From positions 2,418,001-2,482,000 of the forward strand of contig QUOL01000003.1 in the NCBI GenBank assembly GCA_009761415.1: a stretch of DNA of 64,000 nt. The letters run 5' to 3'. The notes under the pieces were generated by a model. The model was not told the origin of the DNA and did no database searches. It saw only the letters and a list, made by a program, of their open reading frames with translations. Of the stretch, positions 24,074-35,778 are shown piece after piece; the stretch's first letter is position 1; each line of letters opens with the position of its first letter. Source of the DNA: Sarcomyxa edulis (lineage: Eukaryota > Basidiomycota > Agaricomycetes > Agaricales > Mycenaceae). Both the position numbers and the translations under genes were made by a program.

Positions 24074-25236
24074 ATAGTGAGTGTACTGTGTTACTCTCCC
24101 AATCTTCTCCATTGTCGTTCTTACAGTTATTAGCATCAGGTGTCTAAAGAACTCGAATTCTCCCAATACAACCCTGACCGTCACCGTCGTGTGCTGAGAT
24201 GAATTGAATAGTGTTTCATAGCTACTTGAACGCTGTAATCGGAGAAAGTTGGTGTACTTACACCACTACTTATTACATGATGCGAGCAGACGCATCGGGC
24301 AACCGTCGGGCAAACGCCGAGTCGCGTGTTTACAGTTGATGTCTTCCGAAGGCTTCGGCGTGACGATCCCTTTTCGGCGTTCTCGTCGACTTATCCAGAA
24401 CCACTGCAGTCCAACCTATCCTATCCGAGTCCGAAACTCAGAGGCTCAGACCGTCCGACTTATACTTGCAACGGATACATTCGTTATTCAACATTTCTCA
24501 ACTGTTCAGTCTCCTCGTTCCAACCTCAGGTGGATGTGCCGCAGTTCCAGAAGCATCAGACCGCAGTCGTACCATTAATCTTTGCAGTATCAAGCGTCTT
24601 AGACCCAACTTAGAACTTTACTAAATTGGAAGAAGTCCCCAATAGATAGCTGTCGACGCATGGAAAGGAAACGCTGTCCCGTGGAAATTCTGTCTGCCTC
24701 ATCGTGATCGGGACCCAACCGCAAAATGTCGTTTCGGTCAGACACTCTGTTATGGCCCTTCCACTGATGCTTTTGATTGTCCTCTGAATGGTATGCAATG
24801 CAATGTCTTTTATATACGCGTTTACGCGTCAGCTTGAAAGTAACTGACTCGTCATTGGTTTGATATTCATGTAGCCTGGCTCTTGTCAACTGAGTTAAGA
24901 CCTTCTCCGCGCAAGCAGGAGTCGATCTACCAGCTCCAAACTGAGTACAATCCTGTGGTTAGGCATCGAAGAACGCTGATCGAAGACACTTCGAGGCCTA
25001 TGACCCAACATGCCACGTTTTCGGCGCTGACTCAGACTCAACGGCAGGCATCAGACCCTTGTTTTTCCCTAGATGCGGGCATATTACGCCTCATAAAGCA
25101 CCTTCAGGGCCCTGTTCGCAGCCGCAGCACCGAGAATTGAGTTTCGTACGCATTTATCCCCACAGTAGTGTGGTATTTAGCTTGCTGCCAGACTGTTATC
25201 TTCCAGTCGCCAGGATCGCACACTCTTCCACTGCAA
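24074..25236. other. Gene-poor gap, paired ACGCGT sites
   Basis: No gene recognised. Two ACGCGT hexamers sit two bases apart at 24816-24821 and 24824-24829, beside a TTTATATA stretch, which would suit a promoter, but no convincing coding sequence follows on either strand. Open frames 24249-24578 (plus) and 24599-24889 (minus) show no family. Confidence 0.4.
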
Positions 25237-26454
25237 ATGTTTCCCTCTCCAGTGGGCGGCGGACCCTCCCCTAAGGATTTTGCACCAGCTATTGTTTTCA
25301 TCGTTCTTTATGCGTTGCTTCTTCCTCTCGTCATTTACAGGATGGTGCACAAAAAGACGCGAACTTTGTTGCTCGTTGGTAGCGCGATAATCGTCATCGA
25401 GAGGTAAAAAATGCACGCCATGTTGACCTCTTCAATCGCTGACGTGTTGACACATAGGGTGGTGATGTTCTCTCTCCGTGCAAGCCAGGCACACAGTAGC
25501 TCACCATCCAAGCAACTAAGCTCCTACATCCAGTGGAGCTTGGGCACAAGTTTTATCACGATATCGCAAGACCTCGTCAATCATCTGCGATGTATCTTGG
25601 TTGGTGCTACCTATGGATCTGAGAAGCCAGCCGATGCACCAGTCGAAGAAGCGTCCCGCAACTCCCCTCCTACGTCGACTTCAAATTTACATATCACGCG
25701 TGCCGAATCGCTCGGGTCGCCCAACTACTACCCTGACAATCCTTCTCAACGAGCTTTCTTCCGTCGCATCTTGCTTTTGCTCAGGCTCTCCTTTTTTCCT
25801 GCTGAAATTCTTGCTATCATAGCAGGATCGAGCTACAAGCATGCTATGACGAACGAGAGCAAAGCTCATTTAGTCATGATCACGAGGTTGGCCCTTGTTA
25901 CATCCTTGTCCTACATTTCAGGACAACTCTAATAGCTCTGTATTGCACATCCAGATACGCGAGCACCGGACTTGCTCTGATTCTGACCATCGGCCTGTGG
26001 TCTATAGCTCTATGGGCTTATTTGAGATTGCCTCACGTCAATCGAAACGCATGTTTGCTCATAATATGGTTGACCTGCGTAGTGGTCAGTAGCATTGATC
26101 TTGAATATCAGCGTATTTCTCAACTGTCTGTCACAGCATATTCCAGCCATTTACCGTCTCGACGTCATGTTCCATACAACCGACTCACTCACTTCCACTG
26201 CAGCTGGATCCCTTAACAGTCCGGCTTCGCGGATCACGTTCTATATATTCCACATCGCTCCAGAATGGCTCGCCGTTGCGACTCTCTTCGCCTTCAATGT
26301 CAGACAATTGTTCGGGACAGGACCGATGGGAGACCGTATGAGAGACGAGACGCCAGAGGAAAAGGCGAAGAGGCTCGAGAAAGCTAACCGAAGAAACAGA
26401 GAAACGGCTGGAGGCATTCCTCTCGTTCCTTTGGCTCAACCTGGTCAGGTCTAA
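25237..26454 (+). CDS. Seven-helix integral membrane protein of unknown function
   Basis: Four exons, about 348 residues, with roughly seven hydrophobic helices and a charged cytosolic tail. Exon 1 opens MFPSPVGGGPSPKDFAPAI and runs into the first helix; helix 2 is followed by an arginine-rich loop (VVMFSLRASQ). A long Ser/Pro-rich loop (about residues 105-160) precedes LLLLLRLSFFPAEILAIIAG. Further blocks are LALILTIGLWSIALWAYLRL, SRITFYIFHIAPEWLAVATL and the tail EETPEEKAKRLEKANRRNRE. The layout resembles fungal seven-helix receptors or RTA1-like proteins, but I cannot place it in a named family. An upstream in-frame ATG at 25168 would add 23 residues with no clear leader. Confidence 0.75.
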
Positions 26455-26965
26455 GCTAGGATCCTAAGAGCGGCAGTGTATATCTGCTCTCGTTTCCTGG
26501 GTTCTTTCTATCTTGTGTGCTTTAAAAGTGAGTCTGCCACATCTACTAAACATTCGACAGACCGTCTGAGCTTTCAGAACCAGTATAGGTTGATTATCTC
26601 AGGTTGTTGTTCTATTCATCGCACTTATGTTCGGCTCTATCGCCCATCTGTACGGTTGTCTGAAGGCTGTGAATATGATCGACCGGGGATCACTCTCTTT
26701 TGATCGCTGTCCTTCGTTATCTAATCGAGGGCTACTGGCCGCTGCACCATGTGTTTCATTCCCATCACGAAATTTCCCCGCATTCCAACGTCGTCCCAAG
26801 GGGCTATTATAACACCCGCCATCGCACTCACAGGGGTGCACGTCCATCAAACTGTGATGCAACGGACGTATCGCTAATTTGTCTGCTCAATGTATACTTA
26901 ATCCTGGCGATGTCAACTTTTTTCTAGCAGCTGGCTAGTCCTCTCACATTCTTTTTCATCCACTA
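26455..26965. other. Intergenic, no gene seen
   Basis: Spacer between the two seven-helix genes, with no recognisable coding or RNA feature. Confidence 0.5.
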
Positions 26966-28542
26966 ATGGCTTCAACTTTCCTTTCTTCTTTGTCCCCCGA
27001 GACGATTGACACTTTGGTGAGACTATCTCAGGAAGCAGACGTTACTAGATATCTCAGCGGTATGTCTATTACCCCCAGTTTCTACTGCAATGCTGACCGT
27101 CGTGCTGCTCACACAGTTGCGGGTTTGATTGTCCTTCTCTATGATCATGTTCTATCCCTGCCCGACGAGATCGCTCTTATATGGGGGGCTGTACCTTCTT
27201 TTGCAAAGTGCGTTCGGAACTTTGAAAGTTTGTTTGGTTTTTGGATTTCTGTCTGACGTTGTCGACGGTCTCACCAGATATGTATTCCTTTTCAATCGAT
27301 ATCTTGTCCCAGGGACTCTAATGGCTGTGGCTTATGGTGAGGATTTCACGGTCAATTTGTTGACTTTCTGGCCTTACACACGCTTTCTGGTAGAAATGTG
27401 CGGTTTTACGGGACATGCATTCTCGGATGAGGTGAGCCCTCACTTTATCTCGATTCTCACCATCAGTCTTTTCTGACGACCGTGACGTCTATTATAGTGG
27501 TACGTACCTATATCTCGCTTCGAAAACTTGCTCATGGGGATTACTCCTAGGTGTCAACGTTTCCTGTCTACTGTGTCCATGTTCGCAGTGTGCTCTCTCG
27601 GGATTGCAAATGTACTTGTCTTACTCCGTGTTGTTTTACTATGGGATAGACAGCGGGTGAGTCGTGACTCGTCTTTTTCTCTCTGGGACTGCACATTAAC
27701 TAATCCGAAATTCCAGACTGCCACTTGGCTTATAGCTGGGGGCTTTTTGGCTAGCTTTTGTGCTACTTTGACTTCGATGTTCGTGACGCTTGTGAAACTC
27801 GTCGGTAAGTATGGCTTTCCCGTTTGCTCTCATACCTCTCACGACTTTATATTCCAAAATTACAGATGGGATCATCTATTCTCCTGTAGCGAGGATGTGT
27901 GTCACGACAACTACCACCAAAACATTTATCGCAGTCTGGTCTTTACCTGTATATCTTTCTTACTACACTCCTAGTGTTCTCAGCCTCATCTCACGCGTCT
28001 TGATACCAGATGATTTTTGAGATTGTTGTGTTGATATCGACATGTTGGAACGCATTTGACCGACCAAGGCCTGCACATATACGTCTTACCCGTGCCCTCC
28101 ACCGCGACGGCATCACATTCTTTTTGGTCCGCTCTCGCGAGTTTGCTTCATCTTATTTTCATCGTTTCTCACCAACTCCACAGGCACTCACGATCCTTCG
28201 GTCCGTAAATATTGCGTTCGCGGCGCTATCGCGTCCTGAACTAAGTCTTGTCCCCGTATTGTCAGTGTTCTATCAACGTCCGCGTTCAGACCCTAATGTC
28301 CTCTCATCCATAGTTTCGTATGGTCTATGACCACGCTCGTCCTCAACCGTTCACTCCTCAGCCTTCAGCGCGCTGAAACGCTAGATGCTTTAACAGCTGC
28401 CACAGGTCATTCGGTCGACATACGCGCAGCCTCACCTTTTGGAGTCCACGCTCTCAGTGAATACGACAGTGACGACCAATTTGAGTTAGACGACATGTAT
28501 AACATCTACGGCGGTAAACGAGCCATTTCTAGCCTCTCCTGA
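26966..28542 (+). CDS. DUF6533-type seven-helix membrane protein
   Basis: Member of a family expanded in Agaricomycetes and suspected to be receptor-like; no ligand is known. About ten exons, near 346 residues. N-terminal DUF6533 block: SVAGLIVLLYDHVLSLPDEIALIWG, then the second helix region and YVFLFNRYLVP. Later helices include VCSLGIANVLVLLRVVLLWDRQR, WLIAGGFLASFCATL and FEIVVLISTCWNAFDRPRP, followed by RALHRDGITFFL and a hydrophilic tail ending YGGKRAISSLS. The junction around 27432-27550 is unusual: removing both candidate introns leaves a 2-base exon (27498-27499); keeping the second adds 17 in-frame residues. Confidence 0.82.
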
Positions 28543-28964
28543 TCGACGTCCGGGTCCTAATTCTCGGTTTACTTACCACATTGGACAGTAACGACTTTTC
28601 ATGTAACGCATTGCTGGACATCTGGACGCTTGACACAGTACATTTTGATACCTTCCTGTACATTACCATCACGATAATCTGTAACCCACGTTGTAAACCA
28701 TCCTAATCATGGGCCCGAAAGCTCAGGTTCGTTCTTCATTCGAGCCTGGAACAGTCCTGTTTCCGTCTTGTAGTCGTTTTCTCGGAAATCTGTTGATATG
28801 CCGTATTTTGTTAGGATAGCGGTATCTGGACATGGCCAGACATATGAGACGTTGGTGCTGTGCGGTGATTTGCGCGACTCTCTGAGATAGGGATGCAGGG
28901 AGAAAGAGGAGAGAGCTGAATGATAAGATTATATGAAAGCAAAAGTATAGCACGTAGGGAGTGT
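28543..28964. other. Convergent 3' region, no gene seen
   Basis: 422 bases between the 3' ends of the DUF6533 gene and TIM17; nothing recognised. Confidence 0.5.
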
Positions 28965-29698
28965 CTACTGTAGTCCGACCATAGATGTGGGAGATGACGG
29001 TGATGAGGCTGATGGTGGTACTGCAAGAAAGAACGAATACCGAAGATCAGGGAAGTCAACGACATAGATGGATATTACTCACGAGGAGGTAGCTGTGGCC
29101 GTGTGTTCTCGCTAAACACTCGTGAAAGGAGGACTCCTACACCTTCGAATACACCTAGAAGGATACCGCACGCAATTGCAGATCCTAAGGCCGATTTTGG
29201 ACCGCCTGTGAGGAATGAATAATAGTTGACGGGCCTGCACTTGTTCGAAGAGAATTTCAACACTCACTCCGTGCAGCCAAGCATCCACCCGTCATGAATC
29301 CAGAGATGATGGCATTCCATGCATCCTCTTTTTGTCTCCAGCCCTTTACTGCGCAGTCAAATGACGAGAAAAGTCCACCCCATACACCGAAGTTGCCGCC
29401 CGTTACTGGTGCGCGGGCTTTCATGGATGAGATTGCACCAACGAAACGTTCTCCCTAAGATGATCGAGAACAAAGGTCATCAGTAGATGGAGAAATGAGA
29501 TATGGGAAGCACGCTGCACCCTTGGAGAATTCCGTGCGCCTTTGATTCCATACCAGATACCTCCACCGACGGCACCCATTGAGAACGCACCACCGAAATC
29601 ACTGAGGATCACCCATGGACTGCAAGACTTGTTAGTTGGCCTCGAAATAGACAAAAATTGACTCACCAAGGATCTCGCGAGTGGTCTGCGTGGGCCAT
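28965..29698 (-). CDS. TIM17: Mitochondrial import inner membrane translocase subunit Tim17
   Basis: Channel-lining subunit of the TIM23 complex that imports presequence proteins across the inner mitochondrial membrane. Five exons; the first is 29667-29698. The start [20 protein letters not shown] matches the conserved N-terminus, including the acidic patch and the regulatory cysteine of DPCP. Four glycine-rich helices follow: [19 protein letters not shown], then [20 protein letters not shown] with [20 protein letters not shown], and [21 protein letters not shown] Ser/Pro tail ends PTSMVGLQ. Length about 160 residues fits the family. The true start is ATG 29698; the longer upstream frame is a shadow. 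Confidence 0.95.
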
Positions 29699-29865
29699 GG
29701 ATTATTGGATCAAAATTCCGAGTAACGGTTTCGAGGTCTGAACGACGTGCGGCTTGAAACTTTTTCACTCCCCGACTCAGGTCATACTGCCGGCCACGTG
29801 GTCAATAGCGCCGGAATGCCACAGAGAACAAAAATGTACATTGTATAGGAAAATAAAACAAGGTA

Positions 29866-30483
29866 CTATAGGTATTGGTGGATCAAGATAGCTGCAAGCT
29901 CGTCCTGCGTAACAGGCCTTTCGACACATAGTCCCACCTGTTGCGCAATACGCGTAGCCAAGATGTGTTTGCACTGAGAAATCGAAGGCTGTGAGCAGGA
30001 TAAATAACGGAGAATCATGCCTCGACGAACCATGAGATAAGAGTCGGATTTCAAGACGTTGTACATGAATGAAGGGCAAGTACAACAGTATTTTGGCGTC
30101 AACGTCGCGACGTTGAACGACAAGCTAGGTAGAACTGTGTATGTGGCTGCCGAACCCGTACCGCGAACTTCATAATGTGAGGTACCCCATGGCGTTGTGT
30201 ATTCGAGCACTGATAGGAACTAACAGTCAAGGCGATGAGATGAGGAAACGAACATGCACATCTACCGTTTTCGTGATCAACGAGATCCAGTGCTGCCAAG
30301 AGAAGATTGTCAGGGAAGACTGACTGGAGTTTCTGGATACATTCGTCAGATACTGTGATATATTGGGTAGAACTCAGTAGATGGACACAAATCGACCACA
30401 CGAACAAATCCAAACGTACGCGTTCCCAGTTCCAAGGAGGCGATGACGCTTTCTGCTATTGACGCAAGCTCAGAGGACGGCAT
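29866..30483 (-). CDS. SWIM-type zinc finger protein, ZSWIM7/Sws1-like
   Basis: Likely partner of a Rad51-paralogue (Shu-type) complex promoting homologous recombination. Four exons, start MPSSELASIAESVIASLELG, about 150 residues, the usual small size. Seen: SDECIQKLQSVFPDNLLLAA then LDLVDHEN, YTTPWGTSHYEVRGTGSAATYTVL, and the SWIM zinc-binding set: CTCPSFMYNV (Cys-x-Cys) with CKHILATRIA (Cys-x-His) after a short intron. The end RPVTQDELAAILIHQYL is family-like. The intron before CKHIL is required: reading through inserts residues between the two halves of the zinc site. The gene starts 292 bases from the divergent chromodomain gene. Confidence 0.85.
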
Positions 30484-30775
30484 ATTGGATACCACAATTT
30501 ACATTCGAGAATCCAACGACGTCTTACGAGCATGGGAAGTAAGGGAGCATGGTGAACGGGCAGAAGAAGAAGGTCGCCGCTACCAAGCCATCTTGCACAG
30601 TTGAGCGGGATTTGCCGATCTAAAGCTTGCTTCGACCAGTGCGGCCGAGACGTCCAGTCGTCTGCCAAAATATCATCCTTCGTTTATCTCCGTATCCTCT
30701 TCGAGGGTTCTTGAAAGCGAATATAGTCAATCCGTCGACTCTACCAGGTATCGATATACTTACATTTCAGGATAC

Positions 30776-33700
30776 ATGGGGAAGAAATTGTGGGAAGTAG
30801 GTCAGTCTCCATTGCTTTGCGTCGGATATCCAAGGTCAATTCTAAATACCTTCGTATTTGTATAGAGGCCATCACCAGTGCCCGTAAAATCTCTGATCGA
30901 AAATGGGTAAGTCGACTGATTGTTTCGAACGCCTTGACTTGACTGACACGGCTGCTAGGAATATAATGTAAAAGTCAGTCCCAGCTGGCCAAACATATTA
31001 CTTGCGAGATTGTATGCCTCACATGTTATTCCTGATTAGTGGTATGGGTATGATTCCAGTGCGAACACGTAAGTGAAGAGTCCTTCGCGAAAACCCATTT
31101 ATCGACGATTGGTATGTTTCAACGTAGCTGGGAGCCTCCTTCCTCCCTGGTATCCTGCGACCGACTACTAGAAAGCTTCTGGGAACATGTTGGAACTCGT
31201 CCTACAGACGTTGCCATTGGCACGCGGATATGTCCCAAGTCATCTTGGATAGGTCAATCTTTTTTTCTCGTCTAAACACATAAGTTGATTAGTCTGTTCC
31301 TTTCTCATGATAGACGAGGAGATCAAGTTTTTTGAGCAGACTTTCAAGGTGGAACTCTTTCTCCTCTGTCAACAATTTTACTCGCTGATCTTATAGTCCT
31401 TATGACCTAGAAAAAATCTCTAGATGAACTTGTCCCGAAAAATCAGAAGTTGACAATCGTCATCCCAAGCAAAAGGACCAGGACGTCTGCTGAGACAGAC
31501 CAGGTATGTGAAACAGAATCCGAGTCACAGGTTCTACTAAATAAACTGTATCTCGAAGACCAGCGAGACACGCGCACGCGTTGAAACAGATGACATGTCG
31601 GTCCCTTCTCCCAAGAGGCAAAGACTGGTCTCGTCTGACCCTGAGGAATCGCAGACAATCACTCCGCGTCTCAAAAAGGTGAGACTTGTCTCAGATCTTC
31701 GATATTTTGGCCTCATTGGACATGCGCAGAAAGGCAAACGGGCACAGATACCCCCCACCCCGCCTCCAGACCCTCTATTTTCTGTGTCTCCCTCACCAGA
31801 AGCATCAGGGCAACCATCGTCGTCACAGACATTCAAGAATGCAGCGGGGACTGCGCCTACCATCTACAATCATCGAAAAACTCCACGCGTCAAGTATCTA
31901 CGACTTGGTTCTAAAGACGTCACATCGGGGAGCAACCTGCCAACGAAGCAGCGCCTTGCTCACAGCTTCATTGGGCTGCAGTCTCGCTCAACACCTATTC
32001 GAGATACTCCAAGATTCCATAAGGGTGGGGTTGTTGTCGAGCCACCCGATATTGTCAACTATCGCTCTACGGAAAGGATTGACGAGGAAACTGACCTCAC
32101 TTTGAACTCATCTTCCGCAATCTTAGATGAGCCAGGGACCTCCGAAACGTTGGCTCAGTCATCAGGGATCGACAACTGGGCTACTACTCTCGATCTAGAA
32201 TTCCGAGAATTGTCTATTGCGCGTCAAGAACAAGAGTCATCTTTGTTCTTGTCGGACCTTATGAATGACCGACTGTCCCTGCAGCCTGATCCTAACACTA
32301 TGTAAGCCCTCCAAAGCACTGAGAAGGAAAATCAAACCTGATACCTGATGCACTAGTTCTCCTAGGCTGTTACTTGATCCACCACCTGTGATAGAGGACC
32401 AAGATATTCCTATGGTGGTACAAACTGATTTATTCGCCACGGCTGATACATCTGAACCGTATGTCTCTCAATATTCATTGATATGCTTTTTTCTGATCAA
32501 CATACAACAGACTACCAGAGATGGATTCTACTCCAAAGGCTACTGAAGTAACACTAAATCACGAGAGGTACATTATGCTAAATAGCTTTTGAAGTTCTTG
32601 AGATCTCACTATGCCCTTCAGCGTTCAGGCATGGAAATGGTCCGGCCAGCTCCGTTTATACGATGGCGATGATGATGACAGATGTGACAATACCTGCTCC
32701 ATCACATTGTCGTTCAGTGCCTTTCCTGGTCAGCAATATATCGACAATGCTATTGAGTCCTTCGACATCCGAAGGTTGTATGATGAAGTTGACCTGGGAT
32801 TACTCCTTTGGTGCTGTCAAGCTACCCAGGTACTCTCGAGTGTACTGTCGCAGGATGAGGTGAACGATGACTCGGACTTTCTGAACTCATTGGCCAGCTT
32901 CATGCTTCGAAAGAATCAGGTGTGTCATTCACGGTCTTGATGTCTATGATCTATGATTGACATTTCAAATATTGAGGTCGCCTTTCTGCCCATTCCATTG
33001 CATTGTTCTGCACCATCCAGTATTGATTACTATCTCGTTGTCTTCCCTTCTGAGGCAAATAGCATCTGTCATCAGCTTCGAGTCACTGACCTACTGCCGG
33101 ATTCGAAACTGGTTGCCACGATAATCTCACAAAAACATCTTTCACAGCATTCCACTCCTACTCATGGAAGGGGCCACATTCGGCTTGAGGCTAGACGGTG
33201 GAACTCTGGTATCTCTGCCTCACATAAGATATTGCCCCACTACTATAAGGCTATCCGGATTCTCGAATTACCTGATTGGCTTCAGTAGGCTTTCTAATTC
33301 CAACATCAAATGGACTGTTTACTAACAATCTGCTTTTAGCGACATTCTTCTGGAGAAGAAACACCCCTACGGCGAGTGGTGGGAGCCTGTCAATGAGCCA
33401 GGAATAGAATCAACAATGCTTCGTCATCTCTTGAAGCATTATAGATGCGAGAATGTTGGCTGTACATCCTCCGCTCGTAACATCTTCATACATATCGGTT
33501 CTCTGCACTGCATAGGCAAGATGAAGAATTTGGCCGACATGCGAGAGAAGTCATCCCGCGTCGTATTTTATACCTATGGAACCCACGAAAGTGTTCCACG
33601 TGAACACTGGGGTTTCCATGAGATATTTCCTATAGGTGAGATATTTTCCTGATTTGCAGCTCTTTCCCAGTCTTCAATCACAAAAACCTCTCAGGTGGCA

Positions 33701-34371
33701 TCGTAACATTTACTCCAAGTGCTTTCATGAGCTATGACCCTATCCTTGTGTTGCAACTCATAGGTCAAATAGCAGAGCATCCACTCTGGGCATGCTACAT
33801 TCTGCCATCTGTCTTGGGGAAGATAGCATCCGTGTCTCACGGCAACGATACTGACCCTCTTTCAAGCTATGACAAGTGGGTATTTTCCAATCATTTCAGG
33901 ATCTCGAACACTAACAAAGTGTGTCACAGAGGTACTTTTGGGTACCAGTCTCTCCTGAGCATGATTGAGGACGGCAGTGTCGCAGTAATGAACACCTCGG
34001 ACCTTGCGAGTGGAGCAAAAAAATGGTTTACAGATAGTCGTGAATGCCTGGCATATTCTTATGCAGACTACGAGAAGAGGTATTCCCGACTGGACTTGAT
34101 CGAACAGTCCAGCGCCATCGAGAAAGAAATATCAGCGGACTTAGCACAACTGCAGACTCACCCATCTTTTAGGTGTGAGTGGCGTAGATTTGTGGTGATC
34201 AAAGGTGGTCATGATTATGATATCCTCGCAGATAAAGACGGGGTAAGATTCCATTCGGCTAACATTTTTGTCAAACTGAATGATTTGAGACAGTTCGAGT
34301 GGAAAACATTGTCGAAATTTCATTTTGGTGATGATTGGAAGCCACTTGATATGTTTCTTTCTCATCAGTGA
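30776..34371 (+). CDS. Chromodomain-containing protein
   Basis: Chromatin protein of about 900 residues and some 17 introns. It opens directly with a chromodomain built from five small exons (30776-30800, 30866-30906, 30959-30973, 31040-31068, 31128-31252): KKLWEVEAITSARKI, WEYNVKWYGYDSSANTWEP, then SCDRLLESFWEHVG. The aromatic cage positions W/Y and NTWEP are present, so methyl-lysine binding is plausible. After that come a charged linker (KSLDELVPKNQKLTIV) and a Ser/Pro-rich disordered part (about 120-340). The C-terminal 500 residues look folded but match nothing I know (WKWSGQLRLYDG, CENVGCTSSARNIFIHIG, ECLAYSYADYEKRY, EWRRFVVIKGGHDYDILAD). It could act in heterochromatin silencing; that is inference. 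Confidence 0.8.
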
Positions 34372-34488
34372 TGACCATTCTCTCCACACATAAGATGTTC
34401 TCTGTGTCGTTTGTGTCATGTAGCAGAATTATCAAACCTTGTACAGTATACCTGAATGATATTACTCCCAAATACTACTACATTGACC

Positions 34489-35778
34489 TCAATCAAGATC
34501 AAGGAGGGAATCCTCTTTTATCACCCTAAGCATGCCATGCACGCCCTCGGGTCCTAAGCACGCCCTACGCGACTTCTCCGTAATCCTGGCCATATACTCT
34601 GACCGAGCAAACATCACCTTCTCGTACGCCCCGATAGCTTCATATAACCAGCCCAGGCTTTCATCTTTATCATCCACCGCCTGCTGATACCTCTTCGAGA
34701 TCTCAACTCCCAGCTCCGCGCCATCGAGTAATGCAATATTTGCCCCTTCACCAGCAAACGGAGTCATGAGATGCCCTGCATCCCCTACGAGAGTGACTCC
34801 TTTCCGAGGAGCCCAGGAATGCCCAACGGGGAGCATGTATAACTTTCGAGGGAGGACGTACTCAGGATTTGGATCACTATGCCTCACCAAGTCAAGCAAT
34901 CTGTCGTTCCAGCCTTCATAAAGACTCTGAATGAACTGTAAAGACTTGGTAGAATCTGCGAGGATAGCCAACTTGGCATTGTCGAGCCACGTTTCGGGTA
35001 CGTCTAGGGCGACGTATACCCGAATGGCGCCGGTGCTATTACGCTGGCCTAACAGGCCTTTGCCATCATCAAACGCAAACGTGCTTCCTTGGCCTATGAA
35101 GGATCCGATGGCAGGGTGGGCTGATAGAGTTGTAGGTGAGAGGTATGTCTCGATGAATGTGGTACCCGAATATAACGGGGAAGAAGGAGATACGAGGGGA
35201 CGGACTTTCGACCATGCGCCATCCGCGCCGACGACGAGGTCCACAATGTCTTTTTCACCGTTTGCAAAGTGAAGTTGATAGAAAGGCCTAGAAGAGGCGT
35301 TTTCGATGGGAATAATCTTCTCGAGATAGTGGCCCCATCGAATCGTCGCATCCTGCAACGATTCCAACAACAGCGTCCTCAAATCGCCTCTATCGATCTC
35401 AGGTCTCGCGAACTCCTTGCCAGGTCCATCCCCACTATCGTGAAAATGTATATTCCCAGATTTATCGAGAGCTTTGAATTCCTGACCTTCAGGACGGGCG
35501 AGTTGACGGAATCTCTCAGTAAGTCCAGCGTGATTCAGCGCAAGTTGGCCTGTTTTGATGTGAAGGTCAAGAGTCCCGCCTTGGAAGCGGGCTCCAGTGG
35601 ATGGCTCGCGTTCGTAAAGCGTGATCGAAGCTTTTACCCCATGTAATTGGAGAGTCCGAGCAAGAATGAGGCCTGCGGGCCCCGCTCCAATAATGCCAAT
35701 GCGTAGAGTGCTCATAGATGATTGGCGTATAACGGAAGACATGTATGCTCTGGCGGTGTGTGTCTTGCAGGAGTACAA
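34489..35778 (-). CDS. FAD-dependent monooxygenase, TetX-like
   Basis: Single-exon gene of 429 codons, the only long intronless gene in the window. Class A flavin monooxygenase (FAD_binding_3 type), expected to use NAD(P)H and oxygen to hydroxylate an aromatic or polyketide-like substrate. Seen: LRIGIIGAGPAGLILARTL (dinucleotide-binding GxGxxG), GGTLDLHIKTGQLALNHAGL, EIDRGDLRTLLLESL, DLVVGADGAWSKVR (the DG motif) and TLVGDAGHLMTPFAGEGAN (the GD motif that binds FAD ribityl). GGTLDLH...TGQLAL resembles bacterial TetX enzymes. Internal ATG codons at 35742 and 35715 may be the true start; 35715 begins six residues before the GAGPAG glycines. It is intact with no stop or frameshift. Confidence 0.9.
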   Translation of the reverse strand: MYSCKTHTARAYMSSVIRQSSMSTLRIGIIGAGPAGLILARTLQLHGVKASITLYEREPSTGARFQGGTLDLHIKTGQLALNHAGLTERFRQLARPEGQEFKALDKSGNIHFHDSGDGPGKEFARPEIDRGDLRTLLLESLQDATIRWGHYLEKIIPIENASSRPFYQLHFANGEKDIVDLVVGADGAWSKVRPLVSPSSPLYSGTTFIETYLSPTTLSAHPAIGSFIGQGSTFAFDDGKGLLGQRNSTGAIRVYVALDVPETWLDNAKLAILADSTKSLQFIQSLYEGWNDRLLDLVRHSDPNPEYVLPRKLYMLPVGHSWAPRKGVTLVGDAGHLMTPFAGEGANIALLDGAELGVEISKRYQQAVDDKDESLGWLYEAIGAYEKVMFARSEYMARITEKSRRACLGPEGVHGMLRVIKEDSLLDLD

